NCBI GenBank assembly: GCA_032622095.1 | Contig: CP136064.1 | Location: 262,115,863 to 262,179,862, forward strand | Length of the DNA stretch: 64,000 nt | Reading direction: 5' to 3' | From: Siphonodentalium dalli | Lineage: Eukaryota; Mollusca; Scaphopoda; Gadilida; Siphonodentaliidae | Notes under the pieces: generated by a model | Databases searched by the model: none | What the model was told of the DNA's origin: nothing | The model's input: the letters and a program-made list of their open reading frames with translations, nothing else | Translations under genes and position numbers: made by a program | Shown here: positions 44,948 through 58,086 of the stretch, piece after piece | How positions within the stretch are numbered: the first letter of the stretch is position 1 | How the letters are laid out: each line of letters opens with the position of its first letter

Positions 44948-45870
44948 CAGTATATTTACATACTAAGTGTGATCATCACTAAATCCAGCATTCCGATTTG
45001 TCGGCGCCCACGTGGCTAGTTGCAATTATTTCTCGGTGAACGCGCAACAGCTCATAACTGCAGCCTCATAATTACATCGACACGTCATCAGTTTCGGAAA
45101 GAAGGACGCGTAATGTTTTGGGCGCATTTGGACAAGATTGACTTAATACATCATCGGGTTTCGGTGCTATGTGATATTTTGGGCTTGTTTTGTCACGATA
45201 CACTTTTCGATTTAAATACAATTACAAAAGTGGCATTATCGCTAACTGTATATAAATATAAGGATTAACTGTCATGTGGACTGTTTTTATGGAGATGTAA
45301 CCGTGAGGTAAGTGGTCAGAACTTGTATGTAAAAACCCTTCGGTTAATCCTTATATAACCACCATTTACTTCGGCTATGGAGGTATATTTACATACTAAG
45401 TGTGATCATCACTAAATCCAGCATTCCGATTGGTCGGCGCCCACGTGGCTAGTTGCAATTATTTCTCGGCGAATGCGCAACAGCTCATAACTGCAAGCTC
45501 ATAACAACATCGATACGTCATTTGGGTTTGGAAAGACGAACGCGTAATGTATTGGGCGCATTTGGATTCGCGCAGGATTGACTTAATAAATCATCGGGTT
45601 TCAATTGTTCCTGTTAACTTTTGCCAAGGGCGCTATGGGATATTTTGGGCTGGTTTTGTCACGATACACTTTTCGATTTAAATACATTTACAAAAGTGGC
45701 TTTTTCGCGAAATGTATATAAATATAAGGATTAACTGTCATGTGGACTGTTTTTATGGAGATGTAACCGTGAGGTAAGTGTATAAGGGTTTTTACATACA
45801 AGTTATGACCACTTACCTCACGGTTACATCTCCATAAAAACAGTCCACATGACAGTTAATCCTTATATAA
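44948..45870. repeat. 433-bp tandem duplication closed by an inverted repeat
   Basis: TATATTTACATACTAAGTGT followed by GGCGCCCACGTGGCTAG starts units at 44951 and 45384. Both include GATTTAAATACA and AAGGATTAACTGTCATGTGG. The second unit ends in a palindrome: 45722-45780 (AAGGATTAACTG to AGGTAAGTG) pairs with 45811-45866 around a 30-bp loop. The first unit also has an inverted end (GGTTAATCCTTATATAA near 45352). Confidence 0.85.
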
Positions 45871-45925
45871 GTACTTCGGCAAACCACCCACCCCATACTC
45901 TCCAAATTAGTTCCCATACCGTGTG

Positions 45926-46287
45926 TGCACGGGGATGGACCTCGTACGGGGGTAGGCGGTGTACGGGGATGGGCGGTGTACGGGAGTAGACAGTGTGTGT
46001 ACGGGGATGGGCGGTGTACGGGGATGGACGGTGTATGGGGATGGGCAGAGTACGGGATGGACGGTGTGTGTACGGGGATGGACGGTGTGTGTACGGCGAT
46101 GGACGGTGTGTGTACGGGGATGGGCGGTGTACGGGGATGGACGGTGTGTGTACGGGGATGGACGGTGTGTGTACAGGAATTGGCGGTGTACGGGAATGGA
46201 CGGTGTGTGTACGGGGATGGATGGTGTGTGCACGGGGAAGGACGGTGTGTGTACAGGAATGGGCGGTGTACGGGGATGGACGGATGG
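45926..46287. repeat. G-rich minisatellite, 17/21-bp units
   Basis: The unit ACGGTGTGTGTACGGGGATG G (21 bp) alternates with a shorter GCGGTGTACGGGGATGG (17 bp) form, about 18 units in all. No unit contains a stop in most frames, so overlapping frames of more than 100 codons appear on both strands (His-Arg-Pro-Tyr-Thr-rich on the minus strand). These are artefacts of the repeat. Confidence 0.95.
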
Positions 46288-46989
46288 GTGCATTTGAGCC
46301 AGAATAGACATCTCACAAATACAACATGTAATTACTGGTTCGAATTGGGCGCTACTTCACTCATCCACATACACCACATATTATATTGGCTGTCTGAACC
46401 GAACGTCCAATTCACTGTTTCGTTTTTCTGGGTAACACCCTTATACTGTTCAGATTGTTCACCCTATTAAAGTGATATGAAACACTGCGGTAGGGTGATC
46501 AAATAGAAATGGAGAATATTCTTGCTCAAAGTAGTTATTTTTACAAATATTATATCCAAATTGGCAACACACATCGTCATTCTTACATATTAATTAATTG
46601 CAATGATTCTCGAAGGTGAAATCGTTTTCGTTAGTTTATCGTAGATAGTTGCGTCCCGAATGGAGAAGTAAATATTTACAATCGAGGGTAGTTCAGACGA
46701 TGATTTCTATGGAGTGGTACGGTCGATTTGCTTGAACTTTTCGGCGATGTTATTAAAATGTTACATTCATCCAGTTGACATAGCGCCTGATTGCTAACTT
46801 ATGAGTTTCACATACCCGAACAAATCCCTAATGGGTCTTTAAGTATCGTGTGGTAGTGGGTGAAGTAGTGGCAAACTGAGCCAGAGTTGACATATCACAT
46901 ATACAACATGCCGTTACAATTTCACCAGCTCTATATCCCCATACCATACAGTCAGATTTCTAAATTTGATTAATCAATATATATATGTA
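46288..46989. other. Stretch without recognised gene
   Basis: TTTGAGCCAGAATAGACATC (about 46292) and ACTGAGCCAGAGTTGACATA (about 46876) are diverged copies of one short repeat followed by ATACAACATG. Nothing else is supported. Confidence 0.5.
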
Positions 46990-48515
46990 CTAGCTGGTGG
47001 ACTCGACTTTGTCCGGGCTGTTTCCCCTCTGCTTTTCGGCGAATTGCGCGATTTGACCTTGAATTGACCATTTTGAAGGTCAAGGTCAGGTTGTGGTCAC
47101 GATTTGACCCGTCCAAAACACTCCCCGGACAAAAGTACTCGTCAAAAGTACCCGTCGGTGGAAATCGGCGACAAAACTATTTCACCATATTTTTTAAATT
47201 TTGCCGACCTCCCCCTTTTCTTCCCATGACACCAACAGCGTCACTTTAAATTTTTTTACCCGCACCATTATCTTCCTCGTAAAAAGTTACCCCTCTTAGA
47301 ACGCCTTGCATGGTGCCATCTCGATTATACCCCGTGAAGTTATATATAGAACGCATACAGACAGACAAGAACGACAGACAGCACGATTTCTCGTATCATT
47401 TGCGAAGAGCGTGTCTGAATTTTATGGTAATTGGTACTAACAATATTTTTTATCAGTTTTGGTGACCCTCCCGTCCCTATTTCGGACTCAAGCGGCGCGA
47501 CTTTTGTCACCATTAAACCACACACTTAGACGCATCAGAGATTAGAGATGCATATATATAAAATTTGTGAAAATGATAAGATTCCTTGTATCACGGAGAA
47601 GAATATGTATCAATCTGGTGGAAATCGGCGCTAAACATAGTGTTATAAGTTTTTGTGTCCCTCTCACCTCTATACACCACTGACTCGAATGGCCCCACTT
47701 GTGACATCCTTAAATCACACAATTACACTCCTGATATCATGGAGATGATTATTTATAAGTTTGGTGCTAATCGGCGACTAAACAAATTTTTATCGAATGT
47801 GGTGCCCACCCATCCCATCCCCATATCTCATCCAAACATCACCAATATGGCGTCTTTAATCACACGATTAGATTCCTCGTATCATGGATAAGAACGTGTA
47901 TCAATTTGGTGGAAATTGGCGCTAAAATATGGTGTATCAAGTTTGGCGCCCCTCTCACTTTCAGTGCACCCCTGACTCGAATGAGGTCACATTTGACAGA
48001 TTTAAGCCACACCATTAGACTCCTCATACCATGGGGATGATATTATATAAGTGTGGTGCCAATCGGCGACTAAACCCATTCTTATCAAATTTAGTGTCCA
48101 CCCCCCAAATCTCTCATCCAAACGACAACAATTTGGCGTTGATAAATCGCACAATTAGATTCCTTGTATCATGAAGATTGGCGCTAAAATTAGTTTTATC
48201 AATTTTGGTGCCCCTCTCCCCTTCCGTGCATCCCTGACTCGAACGACACCACTTTTGACATATTTAAACCACACCATTCTATTCTTCATATCACGGGGAT
48301 GGTTATATGTAAGTTTCGTAGCAATCGGCGACAAAAAAAAGTCTGACAACAACGGCGTCACTTTAGAAAATTCTAACCCCCACCATTATCTTTCTCGTAA
48401 AAAGTTACCCCTAGTAGACCCCTTTGGTATCATCTAGATGGTCCCCTGTGAATTTCTATAGAACACAGACAGACAGACAGACAGACATTCGCAAATATAG
48501 ATATAGATTATGTAC
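46990..48515. repeat. Array of alternating A/B units (about 150 bp each), defined ends
   Basis: The start ACTAGCTGGTGGACTCGACT with TTGTCCGGGCTGTTT resembles 26506. Type A units carry GGAAAT(C/T)GGCGCTAAA (about 47621, 47922, 48174) and type B units carry C(T/A)AATCGGCGACTAAAC (about 47767, 48060, and a variant at 48322), alternating strictly. The element ends with (CAGA)n at 48468-48486 and an AGATATAGATTA tail. Frames within it are not genes. Confidence 0.8.
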
Positions 48516-49479
48516 ACATTTGATCAGTACTTTTGGTCGAAAGTGATGCAAATTAGAAGAAAGTTGTATCATAAATCGGAAGAAAGGCAAATCCTCGATT
48601 ACAGGCTTACACACTGGTTTGTTTGAACAAAAACAATCTCATTTTCAGTTCGTTATGGACTCATAATGAGGCTATTCGACGCCGATTTTGAACCTGAAAC
48701 AAATCCTATTATAAGCCGATAACGTGCTGATTTTCGGGATAAAACACACTGTGGTCTCGTACACTTTACTTCACAGTTTAGTGGTTGTAGCATTAGTATG
48801 ATTTCTGCGAATTCGCCTCGTCATTCAACGTATCGGCCGAGCTATCGCGGGATTCTATCAGATGTTGCTTTCGCGCCCATATTATTTCTATAGCATGCAA
48901 CCCAAGTTATAAGTTATCCGTTTTACATTCGTAATTGAAATACATGAATATGTCACTATATGTGTACATCTCTTGACCATGGTGCCTAGCAGCCTTCCCT
49001 TATATGTAGAGATAATTATGGTACTGTTGATTTGAATGCTTACAATTGTTAGTATGTTATTCACATGTTAAAGACGTATTAAGGGCTCCAGAAACTGAAG
49101 TCTCCATTTTATAAAAGAAAACATTTGGAACAAGAAGTGACACTTGATAAACATAATGAATGTTATGTACAACTGTTTCCATTAATGGCGAAAATAATTA
49201 TTTTATTTCACTTATTTACTCATTTATCTTTTTATAAGAAAGTGGCATCAAATATGTTTATTATATGATACACGGGTATCGATTTGATGTCATATAACAT
49301 GCAGGCCTTCGACATGTTATTCATCGGTATCGCATGCAATGATATTCCCCATCTTGTAACTGAAAGTCTGGAACCCTGAATACCCCGCAACCACATTTGT
49401 TATAATTTCATGTTCCGTATTACCATGTATTATTGGTTATTGGAATAAAAGTATAAAAAAACCAATCTAACTCCGCCCC
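48516..49479. other. Stretch without recognised feature
   Basis: No supported gene or repeat; short degenerate palindromes occur around 49265-49340. Confidence 0.5.
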
Positions 49480-50215
49480 TCTCCTAATGGTCCCTGGTCT
49501 TGGCACCCTGTTATCTTAAGCGACATTTCATATATGGCCGAAACAGGGCGGGGGTGTTGTCATGCTGTTATTTATTTTATCAGACGTCCGTGATAACTCC
49601 ATACCAAATGTGAATATGTAGGATTCACAAGCCTCATGCTGCTAAAACATTTGTTTTATGACCCATTGTTTCAGCAAAATAACCATTATCAACGAATGAA
49701 TATTAATCATTGCGTACCGGTGACTGCATAGGCATACTATATGTGAATTATAAATATACAGCATAAAGGTTTGCGTGGAAATAATATATGGATTAATTAA
49801 GCGATATCCCTCTATCAGCATCTTGGTAGAAAGGATAAAAACTGGGTACATTGATATTCCCAATCTGGAATGAATTTGGGTGAATGGTAACTTCTCATTT
49901 ACACACACGCGTAAATGTAATTCTGACGTTCATATATGTTTATAGATAACGACAGTCGTGTCCATTAAATTTCTTCTTCGTGAGTTCCGGAAATTGCTGA
50001 AGGGGCGTCAGGTGTTCTGTTGTTTTCCAATTGAAGAAGAACGGACATACGTGTGTTAAAGAACCTTCCTTGGTGCACGCATATGGAGAGGGACTTGTGC
50101 GGCAATATTTACTAAGCCCATGCGAGACTGAGGAATTGGCCCCTAATAATTTACAAGGAAAACAGTTAGTGCTTTAATAAAGGTAAACCATTATTCGATG
50201 AATATTCAGGTAAAC
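49480..50215. repeat. About 0.75-kb direct duplication, left copy
   Basis: Shared blocks with 51935-52760 include CAGACGTC, GAATATGTAGGATTCACA, TTTTATGACCCATTGTTTCA and GTTGTTTTCCAATT.AAGAAG in the same order. Each copy has private insertions. Confidence 0.85.
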
Positions 50216-50293
50216 TACTAAATTCAGACAATATGTAACACTATACAAAGTTTATTCTGGGCATTTACATTAACACATAATCACATATACAAT

Positions 50294-50650
<357 letters not shown>

Positions 50651-50654
50651 TCGT

Positions 50655-51900
50655 TAAATGAAAGTGTCAATGCCACTCTTGCTCAACTCGGGGAGAGGTT
50701 AATAATGTTATGCTGAGCAGTCAATAAAATGATAAAGAAGAAGGAAAGTAAAAAAAGGTATCAGTAAAGGGAGTGTATTGTGTAAATTAAATTATTTTCA
50801 TTTCAAACATTTCTCCGATGGGCTGCAGGGTGTGCCGATAGATTCAAATGTGATGTGACTGTATCTAACGAATTTCAGGGGAAAAAACAACAGCTCCCAT
50901 CAAGTGGTCACCCCAAAGAATCGTATGAAGTTTGGATGAGAGGTGGGGGAGATGGCATGCAGGGTGTGCCGACGGATTTAGTGATGAAATGACTAAAATC
51001 CAACCATGGCGACCAAATTTATATTGAATTTCGGAAAATATCGTTGGCTCCCATCTAGACGTCACCTCGAAAATCATCATGAAATTTGGACACGCTCGGG
51101 TGAGGGATTTGGTATGTAGATTGTGCACAATGATTTACTCACTCAAAGAGTTAAATTCAAGATGGCCACTGCATGACAGCAATGTTTTAACGAATTTCGG
51201 GGGGAAAAAATCGATGGCTCCAATCTACAGGTCATCCTGAAGATCCGTATAATGTTTGGTGATGATGGGACTGATCGATGGCTCCTATCTAGAGGTCACC
51301 GAAGGTCCTTATGAAGTTTGGTGATAATCGGATGAGGGGTGTGGCCTGTAGGGTGTAGGATTTAGTAATGCAAAGAGTAAAATCCAAGATGGCTGCGAGC
51401 GACCATGTTTTTTAAACGAATTTCGGAAATAATCGACGGCGCCCATCTAGACGTAACCCATAAACTCCATATGAAGTTTGGTGGCGAGCAGACGAGGGAT
51501 ATGCTCTGTAGGGCATGGCAAAGGATTTAGGCTTGCAAATAATAAAATTCAAGATGGCGGCCGGCGGCCATGTTTTTCATCTAAAATCGTTCAAATTAGA
51601 TAGCACCCATCTAGAGGTGATCCTAAACTTTCCTGTATTTAATAAAAAAAAAACAATTTCTTCGACAAGAAGGCTGCATATCTAGAGATCACCCGAAGAT
51701 CCATATGAAATTTGATGATAGGATGAGGGGTGTGGCCTGGAGGATGTGCCAACGGAAACTGTTGACGGACGCACGCACGTCCCAACGCACGGACGGTTGC
51801 CAACCCACGACAATAGCTTCCAGTCGCCTCGTCATTCAACTTAGGCCGTTCGTCCATCTATCTATATCGCGCGCGGAGTTACAGCAACCGAAATTATAAC
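50655..51900 (+). repeat. Long-unit element (CCATCTAGAGGT family) with leader and ACGG tail
   Basis: A unique leader (50655-50850, including AATGCCACTCTTGCTCAACT and TGCTGAGCAGTCAATA) is followed by about six degenerate 120-165-bp units. The units share CCCATCTAGA.GT.ACC, ATGAAGTTTGG, GGGTGTGGCCTGTAGGGTGT and AGATGGC..CGACCATGTTTTT. The element ends with an ACGGACGCACGCACGTCCCA-type tail and a GAAATTATAACTTTTTT end. The leader and first unit recur inverted at 61437-61730. Confidence 0.85.
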
Positions 51901-51934
51901 TTTTTTTTACAATCTAAACATCCCTAGTACTGAT

Positions 51935-52760
51935 CGCTGGTTTTGGCGACCTGTTGTTTCAAACGAGATTTCAGAGATGGTCGAAACAGGGCGGGGTTTG
52001 TAATCATTCTTTTAATTGTATCAGACGTCTATGAAATGTTCTTACTAAATGCGAATATGTAGGATTCACACGTTTTTGTTTTATGACCCATTGTTTCAGC
52101 AAAATAACGATTAGCAAATGAATGAATATGTCATTGAGTATCTGTGACTGCATACTATACGTTGATTATAATTACATTATAAAGGGTTGCTTACGTGTGT
52201 GGTAATAATATCTGGATTAATTAAGCGATCTCGCTACTTGAAGGTGCTAGCATCTTGGTAGAAAGGCTGAAAACTGGGTACATTGGTGTGCATGGTGCAA
52301 TAGTACTTACATGTACGCTCCCAGACAATGCGTCGTCACCGATATTCCCAAACTGTTTGTAATGTCGATAATAAATGCAATGACCTCCTTTTTGGTGAAT
52401 GGAACCTTCTCATTTACACACAAGTGTACATGTAATTCTGACGTTCATATAATTTATCGATAAAGACGGGCGTGTCCATTAATTTGTCTTTCTTGTTTGT
52501 GAGTTCCGGCAATTACGGAATGGGAATAGGCGATTCTGTTGTTTTCCAATTCAAGAAGAACGGACATACATGTGTTAAGAACCTTTCTTGTTGCACGCAT
52601 GTGGAGAGGGACATGTGCAGAAGAAATATTTGCTAATCCCATGCCAGATTGAGGTATTGGCCCATAAATAATTCACAAGGAAAACAACTGTCGGTGCATT
52701 AATTAGAGGTAATCCTGCAGTTTTCAAAACCTTTATTCGACGAATTTCAGGTAATCTACT
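51935..52760. repeat. About 0.8-kb direct duplication, right copy
   Basis: Partner of 49480-50215. The pair flanks the microsatellite and the long-unit element. Confidence 0.85.
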
Positions 52761-53193
52761 CACTTCTGACAATAACTAAAATCATATAAAATAATTAGGA
52801 GCATACATTTACATTTAACACGTATTGGTATCAGTACCGGGGGGGTGTCGGAAAAAAAATTCCAGGCACGTATAATCTTTTTTGCTTATGACCAGTTTTG
52901 GGACCCACCCACCCGTTGACTCAAAATTTTCCGTTTTCGCAATTTTGTTCCAGCCATTTATTGACACCCAGCCCATTGTAGCAAGAAAACAAACATTTAA
53001 GAGAATTTTTTTTTAAAGACACATGTATTCCATATTCTATTAATACAGGATAGTTCTGTTTGAAGTTAGTCAACTAATAACATGTAAATCACTACATACA
53101 GTCATGTGGTATCGTTTTATAGAACTGTTTTAAAAATATAAAATCTTACATTTTTGAATTTCTAGTTTAAACTACTGACTGGAACGTGTTTAT
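52761..53193. other. Stretch without recognised feature
   Basis: No supported gene or repeat. Confidence 0.5.
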
Positions 53194-53649
53194 TTAACCC
53201 TTTACCCAACAAAGCGGCCAACAACGCCCAAATAAAGCTTCAACAGCCTAAAATATCTTCGGTCTGTCTCAATAACACCATACAAATAAGGATATCATTG
53301 GAATCGGTTCATTGACCACATTGTGGTGGTTACAGTTATGCCCTGTGCCAATGCATTCTCTTATATATGCGAGTCGACCATATGTCGCCTCGCATATATA
53401 AGAGAATGCATTGGCCTAAAACAAATATTTTTAAACACTTTTTACCATATTTTCTTACATACTTTTATAATTTTTTCTTACATTTTTTAACATTTTTTAT
53501 AATATTTTTCTACATTCTTTGACAATTTTATCATTTTTAATATGTGTTAAGTCAATGCATTCTCTTAATTATGCGAGGCGACCTATGGTCGACTCGCATA
53601 TATAAGATAATGCATTGGCACAGGGCCGTTCTGTTGTGTAAAGGGTTAA
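53194..53649. mobile_element. piggyBac-like MITE, copy 3 (complete, inverted)
   Basis: It is 456 bp, TTAA-bounded, with CCCTTTACCCAACA at the left and TGTTGTGTAAAGGG (one change) at the right. Hairpins lie at 53347-53415 and 53551-53619. The spacer between them is longer than in other copies because ACATTTTTTA.CATTTTT-like runs are repeated. Same orientation as copy 2. Confidence 0.9.
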
Positions 53650-53714
53650 GCACTGGAATTTAAATATAATAGCCACATATTCTTTTATAAAAAGATGCTG
53701 CTGATATTGCTGTT

Positions 53715-53824
53715 AGTGTATTTAATTATGTATAGCAGTGTATTTAATTATGTATAGCAGTGTATTTAATTATGTACAGCAGTGTATTTAATTATGAATA
53801 GCAGTGTATTTAATTATGTATAGC
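53715..53824. repeat. 22-bp tandem repeat, 5 units
   Basis: AGTGTATTTAATTATGTATAG C repeated head to tail from 53715, with single changes in units 3 and 4. Confidence 0.97.
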
Positions 53825-54113
53825 ATTATGGTGAAGCTAAAGTTTCACTAGTTTACCAGTTGAAATGTTAGTTTTAGTTCTCTGTGATGATCTTTCCACT
53901 TATTATCTCAGTGTTGCAGCTGAGATTTATGCCACAGGATGTCAGATCTATTTTTATCACATGATTAACCCACAAAATAAGCTTCGTAATTATTGGTAAG
54001 ACACACGTGTAACATTAGCGCGTGCGATGCCGTTACGCCATTATTTAAATGACTTGCGCGATCGCTGAAGTTTATGATTGTTGTTTTCGATGACATGTGG
54101 TCATGTGATAAAA

Positions 54114-54260
54114 GGTATCTCAAACTCGCTCTATTTTCTACGTAATTTATCAACCTCGTCCACTAAAATTCTATTTGAGACTCGGTAAACCTCGGCTGAA
54201 ATCGAATTTAGTGAACTCGGTTGATAAATTCCGTATAAAATAGAAACTCATGTGAGATCC
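54114..54260. mobile_element. 147-bp foldback element
   Basis: GGTATCTCAAACTCGCTCTA to CCACTAAAATTC (about 54114-54170) pairs with GAATTTAGTGAACTCGGTTG to ATGTGAGATCC (about 54204-54260), with several mismatches around a loop of about 33 bp. Confidence 0.75.
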
Positions 54261-57200
54261 TCTATGTAAAAGTTTTGTTTTTATTTCTTTTACAAGAAAA
54301 TTATGCTAAAACTAGTTATTTTTTGACAATTTTTCTCGTTTATCTGATAATTCCCTTCTGCGTTCATTCAGTTGAACCATTCAACTAAAAAATCTTGAAG
54401 TAGTCAGATACACAACTGTTCCTAACTGTTACAGGTTCTATAAGTATGTGTTCAATTTGATATGATAGTGACTGCTTATGAAAATTGTGTCCATGAGTTT
54501 TAAGTGTGAATGGGCTTATAGTGAACGTAATTTACAACACGGATCTAAGTACTGACCTTTCACAAGTGATATGAATGTTAACTAACATCATTCCTAAGTT
54601 TTAAGACTAAAAAGAGCAAAAAGAAATAGAGGAAAACAATTTTGACTCCTTGACCACCGATCCAACCGTCATACGTGCCCGGAAAAAAAACCCTTTTTGA
54701 CCCCCAATGTCAGTACGAGGACATTTCGGCGTTCAGAACATACATGGGGTAATCGCTCTTTATTGCGTTTCCATATCAGTAAGATAGTTACATTTGACGT
54801 GCTTTATCACAGAAAACCACCATACCGTCATCAGTTACCCAGGTACTTTGACACCTGGAAGCATGTTGTAGTTAATTGATATTGCCGAACATGTCAGCCA
54901 CATCGATTGTATATTTCATAAATCATAACATCTTAACTAAGCACAATTGTAAATATTTACTCTTTTATTTGGGACTAATTAATCGCGGTTACGGTTTAAC
55001 TATACCACTCCAATATGGACCCCGAGAATAAGTTGGATAAATTTCAAAATAGAAACAAAATGGCACAAACTTTACAGGAGTGGCTAAACACAACTAAACA
55101 ACTATACATATACATTACATGCAGTAAATAAAAACAACCTTTCGTGCATTATATACAATAAATAACATGTGACAGAAATTTGAAATAAGTGATACTTTCT
55201 TCCCAATTGAAATCCGACTTTGTGCACATGCTCAGGGTTTGTAGTTGAGTAATTTCTATATATAAAAGTAAATCCTGATTTGGGAGATCTCTATAAAAAT
55301 GTTTTGTTGAGAAACCCGTAGATTATTACTCCACAGAACGTGACTTTATTCTCAGGTTTTTGAAGTGAGTGTTGGAATTTGAAATGTCACAACCAGGTAT
55401 CACACATGCATCTCTGTTTGAATATCAATGTATTCAGTTTCTTTCTGCCAGTGGGCATTCATTGAACAATCTGTTGATTGATCATGATTGGGATTGGAAG
55501 CAGGTTGTCAATGTTAAATTGTATGCTTGGGTGGTTGAGTGAACATGGCCCACTGTATAACAAAACATCGCAGTTGGTACCAAACTTTACTGTTTACTTT
55601 CTGGTGAAGTTGAGTCACAACTCATACCCTCACTTTGGAATATTGAAATTAAATACGCTTTGGTACTATATAATGTCGATTTCTCAACAAAACATTTCTT
55701 ATGGAGTTCTCCTGAATCAAAATATACTTTCTGTTATGGAATTTATCTGACTGTTATGTCTGTATGTGCGCACAAAGTTAGATGTCGGCTGGTAACTAAG
55801 TGCCACATATTTTGAAAATCTGCTACCAGTTATTTACTGCTATTAGATTGTTAGTTTTATTCTGTGAATTTTGTGACCTTTTTTATACTGTTCTACCAAT
55901 TTTAAAGTTTAATAAACATATCGCTGAAGGCCTTATTTGTCTGTTTGGTTAAGCCTTAATCGAACACAATGATTCCGCCAATGAATGTCGCTGTATATAT
56001 AATGTATACACAAGCATGGCGTTGTTTATTGCCAATTTGTATATAACATTGACGAGAATAACTACTTTCTTATATATTCATGCATGTAAATGGTTCGAAG
56101 TGCTGCACATACATATTTGACTAAATACAATGCATCACCGCGTGGTAATCCCTTACTCACAATATTTACTCAATGACACGTCGTGTTGTTTATCTTCTGT
56201 ATATTAATAGTTCCTCATGTGTGCAACAAATGCATTGACGCCTTCCAAATGAAACTTAATTTCCCACAAAGCTACATTTCAGGATGGATCAGAGCCCCTA
56301 TGCTAAATATGTTTGGCCATTCCATACTGATTATGCACGCATGTTCCATTATATGTTCCATATGTTCTGTCTGACAGGAAAGACTTTACAAGTTCTGCTA
56401 GTTTCAAGTTACAGAAAAAACCACGACGACCAAATCATTGTGACAGCATAATTCCTAGCTGTTATTGTCGGAGTAGTGCAATTCCGGTTCGTGCGAATTA
56501 GAATAGGATTATATACATTGTGGAATTATATACATTGTCAAACATAATGTCTAGTATTATTCTGGGACGATTCAAGATGGATTTTACGATCGAACATATT
56601 TGTTTTACTAAATTAAGCCCCCTATATATACAGTGCGAGTCGTGTATTCGTAATTTGCGATTTCTGACGTTGTCGGGTTGAAGTTCCAGGGTTCGTGCTG
56701 TCAGTGCATGGCCAAACTATCCATTGACCAATATTTTTGAAAATATAACCAAAGAAATTTTCACTTGGCCAGACTGTTTGGCCAAAATGTTTAAGGTCAT
56801 TATATAGCCAACAATCACCTCTCAAATTATCATCAGATCTCTACGAAACCCTTAATTGGTTAGAAGTTGCTCGCGCACATTACGGGCTTAATTCATATTC
56901 AAATAGTCCCACATATGGCTATTTTAATAACCAGTATTTTGGCCCACATAGGGCGTATTTGAGTTTCCAAATAATGTAAATATGAGGTTATTTCGCAAAA
57001 TTATGAAATAAGCCCGTATTGTGGTTATTTTCATGAGAATAGGCTGGACAGTGCCATTTCTGCGCCATGCATAAAAACAGCCTTCACTCAGCAAAACTTT
57101 CGACATGTCCTTATTCATTTATACGGCCTCAGAGCTGGAAAAATTGCCTAACATTTTTCATCAAATTCTCCATACAATGCCATCTATTGCACTACTTTTA

Positions 57201-57720
57201 AATGCTAATTTTTTGAATTACAGAATATACATGTGTCTTCGATTGGTTTATTGCTTGTTTGAGCGGTGGAATGCCACGTAGATTCTTGCCATATATTTGA
57301 AGGCTAATTTCAGGCAAATATCAGTTGAATAACATAGATCTTACTGCGCATGTAAAACAATCTGGAATCTGCTATTTTATTATTTTAACTAAATGTTTAC
57401 TGTCATGTGAAACATCTTATAGTGTTTTAAAAACACGGAAGGGGGGGGGGCTATCCTTTGTATCCTTTGTATCTCCGTGTTTGGGGTAAAACAAAACTTT
57501 GGCCAAAAATTTGTCATAATGAATTTGTTTTGGCCTTTTTCTTTAAAAAAAAGGCCTATGACAGCGTGAGCCCTGATAGTTTGTCGTTTATATAACAGCA
57601 CAAGACAGCCCTCTACGACTAAATACTTGCATACTTGCCAGGCAAATGTGCGAGCATCTGCAATGACGCTAAATATACCATTACTGATCTATCAGACACC
57701 ACATATGGTTAACATTTCAG
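54261..57720. other. Long stretch without recognised gene
   Basis: 3.4 kb of AT-rich sequence. The frames at 54697-54879, 55478-55750 and 56183-56374 lack motifs. A 10-base G run lies at 57441-57450. The promoter and any non-coding first exon of the SLC5-like gene should lie here, but I cannot point to them. Confidence 0.45.
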
Positions 57721-58086
57721 CCTGTATGTTCTGCATTCACTATGGGTGAAACACGACTGACTATCTACTGGCCTGACTACCTGGCCATCGCCGTGACGTG
57801 CTCTCTATCTATCGGGATCGGGATTTATCATGCGTTCGCGGGATCAAAACATCGGACAACACAGGAATATCTCATGGGAAGTCGACAGATGAAGGTTCTC
57901 CCAGTGGCGATCTCTCTCATGGTATCAAGCGAGTCTTCAATCATGATGTTGGGCAATCCGGCGGAGGCTTACCAATATGGCTTACAATTCATCATGTCCG
58001 TCGTGGGCGGCTGTCTCTCGTTCTTGTTCTGCCGGAAGGTCTTTGTGCCAGTCATTCATGGACTCCACGTAACTACGATTAACCAG
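57721..58086 (+). CDS. SLC5-like exon with start codon (TM1-TM3)
   Basis: A good acceptor (TTAACATTTCAG) ends at 57720, suggesting that a non-coding first exon lies upstream and that this exon starts at 57721. The start codon is 57742 in the context CACTATGG. The donor is CCAG|GTATAT at 58087. A seven-codon out-of-frame upstream reading frame (ATG 57726 to TGA 57747-57749) overlaps the start. Coding part: 115 codons. Confidence 0.87.

Noticed and set aside
45813-46316. 167-codon His/Pro/Thr-rich minus-strand frame and overlapping plus-strand frames
   Set aside because: They arise from a 17/21-bp minisatellite that lacks stop codons. No start context or flanking exons.
46334-46345. GGTTCGAATT-like tRNA B box
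   Set aside because: No matching A box, cloverleaf or acceptor stem around it.
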